From: Fidelibacterota bacterium | GTDB taxonomy: Bacteria > Bipolaricaulota > Bipolaricaulia > UBA7950 > UBA9294 | DNA length: 7,038 nt | Assembly: GCA_024278395.1 (NCBI GenBank) | Contig: JAJRTG010000199.1 | Coordinates: 1-7,038, forward strand | Direction: 5' to 3' | Shown: positions 1 to 6,319 of the stretch, piece after piece | How the letters are laid out: each line of letters opens with the position of its first letter | Position numbering within the stretch: the stretch's first letter is position 1 | Notes under the pieces: generated by a model | What the model saw: the letters and a program-made list of their open reading frames with translations, nothing else | What the model was told of the DNA's origin: nothing | Database searches by the model: none | Made by a program: the position numbers and the translations under genes

Positions 1-1067
1 AGGAGTTCCTCACGGAATACGTCTTCCCCACCCTGAAGGCCGGGGCCGTCTATGAGGGTGTGTACCTTTTGGGGACCGCGTTCGCGCGCCCCCTCATCGC
101 CAAGCACATGGTGGAGGTGGCCGCGGAGGAGGGCGCAGATGCGGTGGCGCACGGGTGCACGGGTAAGGGAAACGATCAGGTGCGGTTCGAGCTTGCGTTT
201 CAAGCGCTCAACCCTGAGCTGAAGGTGATCGCCCCGTGGCGGGATGAGAAGTGGACGATAGGTTCGCGGGAGGATGCCATTGCCTACGCCCGGGCGCACG
301 GTATTCAGGTGGCGACCACCGAGAAGTCAATCTACAGCCGCGATGGGAACATATGGCATATAAGTCACGAAGGCGGCATCCTGGAGGATCCGTGGATCGA
401 GCCTGAGGAGGGGATCTTCCAGTTCTCCGTCGCTCCTGAGGCGGCTCCCGACACCCCCTTGTACGTGGAGATCGACTTCGAAAAGGGCTCTCCGGTGGCG
501 ATTGACGGCAAGGCTCTAGGTCCGGTGGACCTTCTGAGCCGTCTCAACGAGTTGGGCGGCGCGTACGGGGTGGGGCGCGTCGATATGGTGGAGAACCGGT
601 TGGTGGGGATGAAATCCCGGGGCGTGTATGAGACCCCCGGGGGGACGATCCTCTACGCCGCCCACCAAGGGCTGGAGAGCATCTGCCTGGATCGAGAGAC
701 CCTGCACTACAAGGAACTCGTAGGACATCGCTACGCCGAGTTAGTCTACTACGGCCTGTGGTTCACCCCGCTGCGCGACGCCCTCGATGCGTTCGTCTCC
801 AAAACCCAGGAGAGGGTGACCGGTACGGTCAGGCTGAAGCTGTACAAGGGGGGCTGCACAGTAGTGGGGCGCAGGTCTCCGTTCAGCCTCTACCGGGAGG
901 ATTTTGCCACCTTCGGCAAGGACGCTGTCTATAACCAGAGCGACGCCACAGGGTTCATCAACCTCTTCGGTCTTCCGCTCAAGGTCAAGGCGCTGATCGA
1001 GGGAGGCGGCAAGTTCCACCAGGATGGGGTGGAGGGGACGACCGCTGTTTCGGCCGGGGCCAACTGA
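1..1067 (+). CDS. argG: argininosuccinate synthase, 3' part (N-terminus outside window)
   Basis: Joins citrulline and aspartate with ATP to make argininosuccinate, the next-to-last step of arginine synthesis, in the cytosol. The reading frame is open from the left edge (first full codon at base 3), giving 354 visible residues. The family is about 400 residues long, so roughly 50 N-terminal residues, including the ATP-binding SGGLDTS loop, lie outside the window. A GTG at base 60 sits inside conserved sequence and is not the start. Seen directly: the family signature GCTGKGNDQVRFE (bases about 154-192), the preceding ARPLIAKHMVEVA segment, and the C-terminal blocks FTPLRDALDAFV, VRLKLYKGGCTVVGR and SDATGFINLFGLPLKV. 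These continue to the normal C-terminus with no frameshift. argH follows after 28 bases, the usual arginine-gene pairing. Assignment is very secure. Confidence 0.97.
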   Translation, partial: EFLTEYVFPTLKAGAVYEGVYLLGTAFARPLIAKHMVEVAAEEGADAVAHGCTGKGNDQVRFELAFQALNPELKVIAPWRDEKWTIGSREDAIAYARAHGIQVATTEKSIYSRDGNIWHISHEGGILEDPWIEPEEGIFQFSVAPEAAPDTPLYVEIDFEKGSPVAIDGKALGPVDLLSRLNELGGAYGVGRVDMVENRLVGMKSRGVYETPGGTILYAAHQGLESICLDRETLHYKELVGHRYAELVYYGLWFTPLRDALDAFVSKTQERVTGTVRLKLYKGGCTVVGRRSPFSLYREDFATFGKDAVYNQSDATGFINLFGLPLKVKALIEGGGKFHQDGVEGTTAVSAGAN

Positions 1068-1084
1068 ACCCGGTCCCGGCGGGA

Positions 1085-1090
1085 AGGAGG
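1085..1090 (+). promoter_or_regulatory. ribosome binding site fixing the argH start
   Basis: AGGAGG lies 5 bases before the ATG at 1096. It decides the argH start. The same frame is open further upstream to an ATG at 1024, but that one lies within argG and would add 24 residues of low-complexity Gly/Pro-rich sequence not expected for the family. Confidence 0.85.
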
Positions 1091-1095
1091 AAGGT

Positions 1096-2475
1096 ATGAC
1101 GTTATGGGAAGGCCGGTTCGCCGGCGATTCCGACCCGGTGATGCAGCAGCTCAACGATTCGCTTCACTTCGACAGGCGGTTGTATCGGGCCGATGTCCAG
1201 GGGAGCATCGCCTACGCCGCCGCCTTGGAGGAGGTGGGTCTGATCACCCCGGAGGAACGCGATCGTCTCGTCGCCGGCTTGCAACATGTGTGTGCGGAGT
1301 TCGACAGCGGCACGTTCCAGGTGAAGCCGGGTGACGAGGACGTCCATACCGCCGTCGAGCGGCGACTGGGCGAGTTGATCGGACCGGTGGCCGGGAAGCT
1401 CCACACCGGCCGCTCCCGCAACGATCAGGTGGCCACCGACCTCCGCCTCTATCTGCTGGATGAGATGGCCGTCCTGTGGACGGCCCTGGCGGAGCTGCAG
1501 GAAGCGATCGTGGAGAAGGCGGAGGCGTACCTGGATGCCATAATGCCCGGTTACACGCATCTTCAGCAGGCCCAGCCGCTCCTGTTCAGCCATTGGCTCC
1601 TGTCCTACTTCTGGAAGCTCCAGCGCGATTACGAGCGGCTGTCCGGAGTGGTGGAGCACACCTCCGTCATGCCGTTGGGCTCGGGGGCTCTGGCCGGCAA
1701 CCCCTTTGGGATCGATCGGCAGGCGTTGGCGAGGCGACTGGGCTTTTCAAGGGTGAGTGAGAACAGCGTGGATGCGGTGAGCGACCGGGACTACGTCGTC
1801 GAATTCCTCGCCTGGGCCGCCCTGGTGCAGATCCACCTCAGCCAGCTCGCTGAGGATCTCATCATATGGTCGAGCCATGAGTTCGGCTTTGTGGAGCTGG
1901 ACGAGGCCTATTCCACCGGTTCCAGCCTCATGCCGCAGAAGAAGAATCCGGACGCGCTTGAGCTGTTGCGCGGCAAGAGCGGGCGGATGGTGGGGCATCT
2001 GATGGGGCTGTTGGCGGCGTTGAAGGGTCTGCCCTCGAGCTACAACAAGGACCTGCAGGAGGATAAGGAGGCGCTGTTCGACGCCGTCGACACCCTGAAG
2101 ACGGAGCTTCCGGTTGCGACGGGTGTGATCCGTACTTTGAGGGTGAACACCGAGCGGATGGCCTCCGCCATGGACGATGCGGTTCTGGCCACCGATCTCG
2201 CCGACTACTTGGTGCGAAAGGGTGTCCCCTTCCGGCAGAGCCACCGTCTGGTGGGGGAGGTTGTAAGGCACGCCGACGCGCTCGGCCTCCCCCTGAGGGA
2301 TCTGCCCCTGGTCGAGTATCAGGCCGTTCATCCCGCCTTTACTGAGGACGTGTATGCGGTGTTCGACTTCAGGCGTTCGGTGGAGGCACGGAATACAGAG
2401 GGGGGTACCGCGCCGGTTGCGGTGCGGGCCCAGATTGAGAGGACTCACGAGCTGCTCACTGCAGAGAACAACTGA
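1096..2475 (+). CDS. argH: argininosuccinate lyase
   Basis: Splits argininosuccinate into arginine and fumarate, the last step of arginine synthesis. It belongs to the fumarase/aspartase superfamily and acts as a cytosolic homotetramer. The protein is 459 residues, the usual length. It begins MTLWEGRFAG, typical of bacterial ArgH. Visible motifs are EDVHTAVE (81-88), HTGRSRNDQ (103-111), the Thr154-His155 pair in GYTHLQQAQP (the family's conserved active-site TH), and the superfamily signature GSSLMPQKKNP (275-285), whose Ser277 matches the catalytic serine of the flexible loop. The C-terminal part includes LVRKGVPFRQSH, also conserved. The start is set by AGGAGG 5 bases upstream. It lies 28 bases after argG and 19 bases before lysW, which ties arginine synthesis to the carrier-protein genes downstream. 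Nothing looks damaged. Confidence 0.97.
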   Translation: MTLWEGRFAGDSDPVMQQLNDSLHFDRRLYRADVQGSIAYAAALEEVGLITPEERDRLVAGLQHVCAEFDSGTFQVKPGDEDVHTAVERRLGELIGPVAGKLHTGRSRNDQVATDLRLYLLDEMAVLWTALAELQEAIVEKAEAYLDAIMPGYTHLQQAQPLLFSHWLLSYFWKLQRDYERLSGVVEHTSVMPLGSGALAGNPFGIDRQALARRLGFSRVSENSVDAVSDRDYVVEFLAWAALVQIHLSQLAEDLIIWSSHEFGFVELDEAYSTGSSLMPQKKNPDALELLRGKSGRMVGHLMGLLAALKGLPSSYNKDLQEDKEALFDAVDTLKTELPVATGVIRTLRVNTERMASAMDDAVLATDLADYLVRKGVPFRQSHRLVGEVVRHADALGLPLRDLPLVEYQAVHPAFTEDVYAVFDFRRSVEARNTEGGTAPVAVRAQIERTHELLTAENN

Positions 2476-2480
2476 CCAAC

Positions 2481-2486
2481 AGGAGG
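2481..2486 (+). promoter_or_regulatory. strong ribosome binding site of lysW
   Basis: A perfect AGGAGG lies 8 bases before the ATG at 2495. It is much stronger than the sites before the two GTG-started ligase genes that follow, which would favour making carrier protein in excess over its ligases. Confidence 0.8.
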
Positions 2487-2494
2487 TATCAACG

Positions 2495-2659
2495 ATGGCT
2501 ACATGCCCAGAGTGCGGTGCTGGGATCGATCTGTCCCAGGACGTGGAGGTGGGGGAGATCATCGTCTGCCCGGATTGCGGGGCTGAGCTAGAGGTGAGGG
2601 GTTTGAACCCCCTTGTTTTGGAGCTGGCCCCGGAAGTCGAAGAGGATTGGGGGGAATAG
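2495..2659 (+). CDS. lysW: LysW, amino-group carrier protein
   Basis: Small acidic carrier that protects the alpha-amino group of 2-aminoadipate or glutamate by an isopeptide link to its C-terminal glutamate, and presents the intermediate to the LysX/ArgX, LysZ and LysY enzymes. The protein is 54 residues, the same length as Thermus LysW. Two CPxCG knuckles, CPECG (4-8) and CPDCG (25-29), supply the four cysteines of a zinc site. The C-terminus is EEDWGE, matching the family's EDWGE tail, with Glu54 as the attachment residue. The 40s to 50s are strongly acidic, as expected for docking to basic faces on the partner enzymes. It has a strong ribosome binding site, and only 3 bases separate its stop from the lysX start. 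Assignment is very secure. Whether it serves lysine, arginine or both depends on the ligases, and the context suggests both. Confidence 0.97.
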   Translation: MATCPECGAGIDLSQDVEVGEIIVCPDCGAELEVRGLNPLVLELAPEVEEDWGE

Positions 2660-2662
2660 CCG

Positions 2663-3514
2663 GTGAGGATCGGGGTCGTGTGCTCCCGCGTCCGCGTTGA
2701 GGAGAAGCTGCTTCTCGCCGCTCTGCGGGCGCGGGGGGTGGATTATCAGCTGATCGATGGGCGGGAGCTGAACTGCGAGCTCAATGCGGAGGGCATCCGC
2801 CCGTACGATGCCGTGCTTGTACGGTGCATAAGCCACTCCCAGGCCTATTACATCACCCGTTGGCTGGAGGGCTTGGGGGTGCCTACCGTGAGCTCCCATC
2901 GTGCAGTGGCCGTCTGCGGTGACAAGCTGCTCTCCACCGTCGCCCTGGTTGAGGCGGGGATCCCCACGCCCCGTACGGTCGTCGCCTTCACTCCGGAGGC
3001 GGCGTTGGCGGCCATCGAGGAGATGGGGTATCCGGTGGTGCTCAAGCCCCTGCACGGCTCCTGGGGGCGGTTGTTGGCCAGGGTGAACGATAGAGATGGG
3101 GCGGAAGCCGTCCTGGAACACAAGCGCACCCTCGGTGGTTATCGGCACTCCATCTTCTACATCCAGGAGTACGTCGAGAAACCGGGACGCGACATCCGCA
3201 GCTTCGTGATCGGCGGAGCGGTGACCGCTGTCTACCGATACGCGTCCCATTGGATAACCAACACCGCCCGCGGAGGAGAGGTCCGGAATTGTCCCGTCAC
3301 TCCGGAGATAGAGGCTCTCTCCCTCGCCGCCGCTGCGGCCGTCGGAGGGGAGGTGGTCGCCGTGGACATCCTGGAGTCCCGAGATGGCCGCCTCCTGGTG
3401 ACCGAGGTCAATCACACGCCGGAGTTCCGCAACAGCATCGCCCCCACCGGGGTTGATATCCCGGGGCGGATAGTCGACTACCTGCTGGAGGTGGCCATGG
3501 AATCGGAAAGGTGA
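2663..3514 (+). CDS. lysX: LysX, LysW-2-aminoadipate ligase (ATP-grasp)
   Basis: ATP-dependent ligase of the RimK/LysX ATP-grasp family, predicted to join the alpha-amino group of 2-aminoadipate to the C-terminal Glu of LysW. It has 283 residues, the family length. Visible landmarks are CISHS (55-59), CGDK (85-88), KPLHGSWGR (128-136, ATP-binding loop), YIQEYVEKPGRDIR (166-179), HWITNTARGG (196-205), and the metal/ATP site Asp235 with EVNHTPEF (248-255). After EF comes Arg-Asn-Ser (256-258) and then TGVDIPG, closely matching the Thermus LysX pattern. As I recall, Asn-Ser/Thr here marks 2-aminoadipate ligases and Gly-Phe/Ala marks glutamate ligases, hence the LysX call. Residue 247 is Thr where Asn is usual (LLVNEVNH). 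This neighbours the metal ligands but is not one. It starts with GTG 3 bases after the lysW stop, with only a G-run (2649-2654) as a weak ribosome site, so translation is probably coupled to lysW. It could instead be bifunctional. Confidence 0.92.
   Translation: MRIGVVCSRVRVEEKLLLAALRARGVDYQLIDGRELNCELNAEGIRPYDAVLVRCISHSQAYYITRWLEGLGVPTVSSHRAVAVCGDKLLSTVALVEAGIPTPRTVVAFTPEAALAAIEEMGYPVVLKPLHGSWGRLLARVNDRDGAEAVLEHKRTLGGYRHSIFYIQEYVEKPGRDIRSFVIGGAVTAVYRYASHWITNTARGGEVRNCPVTPEIEALSLAAAAAVGGEVVAVDILESRDGRLLVTEVNHTPEFRNSIAPTGVDIPGRIVDYLLEVAMESER
3251..3273 (+). repeat. 23-base identical stretch shared by lysX and argX (copy 1)
   Basis: This stretch encodes WITNTARG in lysX and is base-for-base identical to 4102-4124 in argX. 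It is the longest perfect match I found between the tandem paralogs and reflects strong constraint on the ligase core, recent duplication, or gene conversion. Confidence 0.8.
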
Positions 3515-4440
3515 AGATAGGGGTGCTCTGCTCTCAGGTCCGTCCGGAGGAGAAGCTCATCTTTCGGGCGCTGGAAGAACGCCGTGTTGATTTCAAGCGG
3601 ATAGACGTACGTTCAAAGATGTTTGACCTTAGGGGTGATGATTACGGTGATTGTGACGTGGTGCTGCTGCGGGATATCAGCCATTCCCGTGCCCTCTACG
3701 CGGCCAAGATCCTGGAGGGACGGGGCGTGAGAACGGTGAACCGTCATCGGACCATCGCCACCTGTGGAGACAAGATAATGACCACGATCGCGCTTTTCGA
3801 GAACGGGGTGCCGTCTCCGTCCGCTGCGGTCGCCTTCAGCGCAGAGTCGGCGCTGAAGGCCGTTGAACGGATCGGTTATCCCGCGGTCGTCAAGCCTCCC
3901 GTTGGATCATGGGGGAGGTTCATCGCCAAGCTCAACGACCGCCAAGGGGCCGAGGCCGTGCTTGAGCACAAACGCGCCCTGGCCGGTTCCCAGGGTTGCG
4001 CCTTCTACATTCAGGATTATGTCGAGAAGCCGGGGCGCGACATCCGCACGCTGGTGATCGGGGATGAGACGGTGTACGCGGTTCATCGCTGCTCGGAGCA
4101 CTGGATAACCAACACCGCCCGCGGGGGGAGGGCCACGCCCCTTCACGTCACCCCGGAGATAGACCGCATATCGCGCGCCGCGGCCCGCGCCGTGGATGGG
4201 GAGATCGTGGCCGTGGACATCCTGGAGACCGTCGATGGGGGGTTATTGGTGAACGAGGTCAATCACACCCCCGAGTTCCACGGCGCCTACACCGCGACAG
4301 GCTTGGATATAGCGGGGAGGATGGTGGAGTACGTTTTGAGGGTCGCTCGATCGCTCCCGTCGGCTCGACGGGCGGTCGCCCCACATCCAAACCGGGCGGG
4401 CGGTCTCGCCGTTGAAAAGGAGGAAGGATGCTTCGGGTGA
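3511..4440 (+). CDS. argX: ArgX-like LysW-glutamate ligase, second LysX paralog (ATP-grasp)
   Basis: Second RimK/LysX-family ATP-grasp ligase, predicted to attach glutamate to the LysW C-terminus and so open a carrier-bound route to ornithine. It has 309 residues, about 58% identical to the preceding LysX by a hand count. Landmarks are DISHS (55-59), CGDK (85-88), KPPVGSWGR (128-136), YIQDYVEKPGRDIR (166-179), HWITNTARGG (197-206), Asp236 and NEVNHTPEF (248-256). The selectivity spot reads His-Gly-Ala (257-259) in place of Arg-Asn-Ser in LysX, matching the Gly-Phe/Ala pattern I recall for glutamate-specific ArgX. Position 55 is Asp where LysX has Cys. Its GTG start overlaps the lysX stop (GTGA), so the two are translationally coupled. 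A tail of about 28 residues (282-309, Ala/Pro/Arg-rich) extends past the usual family end, and its last 13 bases overlap lysY. Family is certain, but glutamate specificity is inference from one motif and context. Confidence 0.88.
   Translation: MKIGVLCSQVRPEEKLIFRALEERRVDFKRIDVRSKMFDLRGDDYGDCDVVLLRDISHSRALYAAKILEGRGVRTVNRHRTIATCGDKIMTTIALFENGVPSPSAAVAFSAESALKAVERIGYPAVVKPPVGSWGRFIAKLNDRQGAEAVLEHKRALAGSQGCAFYIQDYVEKPGRDIRTLVIGDETVYAVHRCSEHWITNTARGGRATPLHVTPEIDRISRAAARAVDGEIVAVDILETVDGGLLVNEVNHTPEFHGAYTATGLDIAGRMVEYVLRVARSLPSARRAVAPHPNRAGGLAVEKEEGCFG
4102..4124 (+). repeat. 23-base identical stretch shared by lysX and argX (copy 2)
   Basis: This is the argX counterpart of 3251-3273, a direct repeat 851 bases downstream. 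Elsewhere the paralogs differ at many third codon positions, so this identity stands out a little. Another shared run is the 18 bases encoding AVDILE in both genes. Confidence 0.8.
4356..4372 (+). other. inverted repeat (7-bp stem, 3-base loop) within the argX tail
   Basis: CCCGTCG (4356-4362) and CGACGGG (4366-4372) are perfect reverse complements around a GCT loop, a very GC-rich hairpin. It lies in the non-conserved C-terminal extension of argX, about 55 bases before the lysY start. No T-run follows, so it is not a classical terminator. It could slow ribosomes, set an mRNA processing point, or be chance in GC-rich DNA. Confidence 0.5.
4418..4423 (+). promoter_or_regulatory. ribosome binding site of lysY inside argX
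   Basis: AGGAGG lies 4 bases before the ATG at 4428, within the last codons of argX. It fixes the lysY start and explains the purine-rich VEKEEG end of the ArgX protein: the ligase's last residues are in effect encoded by its neighbour's ribosome site. Confidence 0.85.
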
Positions 4441-5465
4441 ACATCGCTGGCGCTTCAGGATACGTTGGAGGAGAGCTTCTGCGGCTCCTCCTCGGGCATC
4501 CTGAGGTGGAGGTGGGGCAGATAACCTCGGAGAGGTACGCCGGTCAGTACGCGCACCTCGTCCACCCCAATCTGCGGGGGCGTACTGATCTGAGGTTCGT
4601 GCGGATGGATGATCTATCTCACTGTGATCTGCTGTTCCTGGCGTTGCCCCACGGCCGGACCATGGACAGCATCGGGGAGCTGGCCGGGCTGGCCGATCGG
4701 ATCGTGGATCTCTCGGGCGACTTTCGGCTGCGGGACCCACAGGACTATCCACGTTGGTACAAGCGCGAGCATCCGGCTCCGGACTGGCTGTCGCGGTTCG
4801 TCTACGGGCTGCCGGAGCTGCATCGGGGGGAGCTGGTAGGTGCGCGCTACGCCAGCGGGACCGGCTGCAATGCGGCCGTCACCATCCTCGCCCTCTGGCC
4901 CCTCTACCGCCGCGGGTTGGTGGAGCGGACGGTGGTGGAGGTCAAGGTGGGATCATCGGAAGGGGGGAACAAGGCGACACCGGGGTCGCACCATCCGGAG
5001 CGGGCCAACATCGTGCGCTCCTACGCCCCGGTCGGGCACCGGCATATCGCCGAGTTGATACAGGAGTTGAACCTGGGTTCGGGGGAACCCGACCTGCATT
5101 TCTCCGTCACCGCGGTGGACATGGTGCGCGGCGCGCTGGCAACCGCGCACTGCTTCCTGCGGGATCCCCTGGAGGAGATGGAGGTGTGGCGTATCTACCG
5201 GGAGGATTACGGGGAGGAACCATTCGTGCGCCTGGTGCGGGCGCGTCGGGGCGTTCACCGCCTCCCGGATCCGAAGGTCCTGGCTGGGTCCAACTACTGC
5301 GACATCGGCTTCGTACGCGATCCGGACAGCTCCCGACTTGTTGTCCTCGCCGCCATCGACAATCTGATGAAGGGCGCGGCCGGGGGAGCGGTTCAGACCA
5401 TGAACGTGATGTACGGCTTTGAGGAAAGTCTTGGATTGGAATTTCCTGGACTACACCCCATTTAA
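4428..5465 (+). CDS. lysY: LysY/ArgC, LysW-aminoadipyl/glutamyl phosphate reductase
   Basis: NADPH-dependent reductase of the ArgC/LysY family, predicted to turn the phosphate made by LysZ on carrier-bound 2-aminoadipate, and probably also glutamate, into a semialdehyde. It has 345 residues, normal for the family. It opens with a Rossmann loop GASGYVGGE (8-16, GxxGxxG). The catalytic cysteine is Cys147 in TGCNAA. Acetyl-pathway ArgC proteins usually have GCYPT there, so GCNAA points to the LysW-dependent branch, as does SHHPER (187-192). Other landmarks are DLSGDFRL (94-101), VYGLPEL (125-131), GHRH (203-206) carrying the probable catalytic His, and DNLMKGAAGGAVQ (311-323). Its ATG overlaps the last 13 bases of argX. 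As the only reductase in the window it likely serves both pathways. Family is certain, and dual use is inferred. Confidence 0.94.
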   Translation: MLRVNIAGASGYVGGELLRLLLGHPEVEVGQITSERYAGQYAHLVHPNLRGRTDLRFVRMDDLSHCDLLFLALPHGRTMDSIGELAGLADRIVDLSGDFRLRDPQDYPRWYKREHPAPDWLSRFVYGLPELHRGELVGARYASGTGCNAAVTILALWPLYRRGLVERTVVEVKVGSSEGGNKATPGSHHPERANIVRSYAPVGHRHIAELIQELNLGSGEPDLHFSVTAVDMVRGALATAHCFLRDPLEEMEVWRIYREDYGEEPFVRLVRARRGVHRLPDPKVLAGSNYCDIGFVRDPDSSRLVVLAAIDNLMKGAAGGAVQTMNVMYGFEESLGLEFPGLHPI

Positions 5466-5487
5466 ACTGCTTATTGAAGCGCCGACA

Positions 5488-5493
5488 AGGAGG
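5488..5493 (+). promoter_or_regulatory. ribosome binding site of lysZ
   Basis: AGGAGG lies 5 bases before the ATG at 5499, within the 33-base lysY-lysZ gap. That is the largest gap in the window and holds nothing else that I can recognise. Confidence 0.8.
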
Positions 5494-5498
5494 AGAAG

Positions 5499-6305
5499 AT
5501 GCTCGTCGTGAAGGCAGGCGGAAACGGAGGGCTGAACACGGAGGCGATCTGCGGCGATATCGCCGAATTGGTCCGGAAAGGTGAGCAGGTTGTCCTGGTG
5601 CACGGCGGTTCCCACGAGACCAACGTCATCTCCGAGAAGCTGGGACACCCATCCCGATTTGTGACCTCGGTCTCCGGACATGTAAGCCGTTACACGGACC
5701 GGGAGACGTTGGAGATCTTTACCATGGTCACGGCTGGCCGCCTGAACAAGCTTCTGGTGGAGCGGCTACAGCAGCTGGGGGTAAACGCATTCGGGCTTTC
5801 CGGCCTGGACGGACGGTTGTTGGAAGCTCGACGCAAACCTGCATTGCGAGTCGTCGAGAACGGCAAGCCCAAGGTCCTGCGCGGCGATTGGAGCGGGCGG
5901 ATCGAGCGGGTGAACGCGGCGCTGTTGCGCACTCTGTTGGCGTCCGGCTATGTGCCGATCGTGGCGCCTGTGGCCGTCAGCCATGAGGGAGAGGCGTTGA
6001 ACGTAGACGGGGATCGGGTGGCGGCGGCCATCAGCGCCGCTCTGAAGGCGGACGGGCTCATCATCCTCTCCAATGTACCCGGACTGCTGCGCCGTTTTCC
6101 GGATGAGAACACGCTTATCCACCACATCCCCAAGGACCGAGCGGAGGAACACCTGAAGCTCTATGCGCAGGGGCGCATGAAGAAGAAGCTGCTCGGAACC
6201 ATCGAAGCGGTAAGAGGGGGGGTCGGGATGGTGATCATCGCTGACGGAAGGGTGGAAAATCCCATCAGGCAGGCGTTGGCGGGCGAAGGAACCCTGATCG
6301 GGTGA
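5499..6305 (+). CDS. lysZ: LysZ/ArgB, LysW-aminoadipate/glutamate kinase
   Basis: Amino-acid kinase family enzyme, predicted to phosphorylate the side-chain carboxylate of LysW-bound 2-aminoadipate, and probably also LysW-bound glutamate, with ATP. It has 268 residues, essentially the length of Thermus LysZ. Visible features are the N-terminal KAGGN loop (Lys5, 5-9), LVHGGSHETN (33-42), the LysZ-type segment SRYTDRETLEIF (63-74) whose Arg64 matches the substrate-binding Arg of N-acetylglutamate kinase, LNVDGDRVAAAIS (167-179) with the Asn168/Asp172 pair of the kinase active site, and a basic GRMKKKLLGTIEAV stretch (225-238) supplying the C-terminal catalytic Lys. SRYTDRET is characteristic of LysZ rather than the acetyl-pathway ArgB. 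It lacks the N-terminal helix of the arginine-inhibited hexameric kinases, so direct arginine feedback of that type is not expected. The lysS start follows after 14 bases. Dual substrate use is inferred. Confidence 0.94.
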   Translation: MLVVKAGGNGGLNTEAICGDIAELVRKGEQVVLVHGGSHETNVISEKLGHPSRFVTSVSGHVSRYTDRETLEIFTMVTAGRLNKLLVERLQQLGVNAFGLSGLDGRLLEARRKPALRVVENGKPKVLRGDWSGRIERVNAALLRTLLASGYVPIVAPVAVSHEGEALNVDGDRVAAAISAALKADGLIILSNVPGLLRRFPDENTLIHHIPKDRAEEHLKLYAQGRMKKKLLGTIEAVRGGVGMVIIADGRVENPIRQALAGEGTLIG

Positions 6306-6319
6306 GGAGACGTTGCCGT

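Noticed and set aside
60..62. GTG at base 60 as the start of argG.
   Set aside because: Translation upstream to the left edge gives EYVFPTLKAGAVYEG, conserved argininosuccinate synthase sequence, so the gene simply starts outside the window.
1024..1095. An upstream in-frame ATG that would extend ArgH by 24 residues and overlap argG.
   Set aside because: The extra residues are Gly/Pro/Arg-rich with no family counterpart. A strong AGGAGG precedes the ATG at 1096, and MTLWEGRF is the usual ArgH start.
1747..3415. Two long minus-strand open frames (1747-2562 and 2588-3415) opposite argH, lysW and lysX.
   Set aside because: They are antisense to genes with clear family motifs, show no recognisable motifs themselves, and are expected by chance in GC-rich codon usage.
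4356..4372. The argX hairpin as an intrinsic terminator.
   Set aside because: There is no T-run after the stem, and it sits inside a coding frame with lysY translated right after it.
4754..5422. A 222-codon plus-strand frame overlapping lysY in another phase.
   Set aside because: Its product is Gly/Arg-rich low-complexity sequence typical of a shifted GC-rich gene. lysY in the main frame carries all the catalytic motifs.
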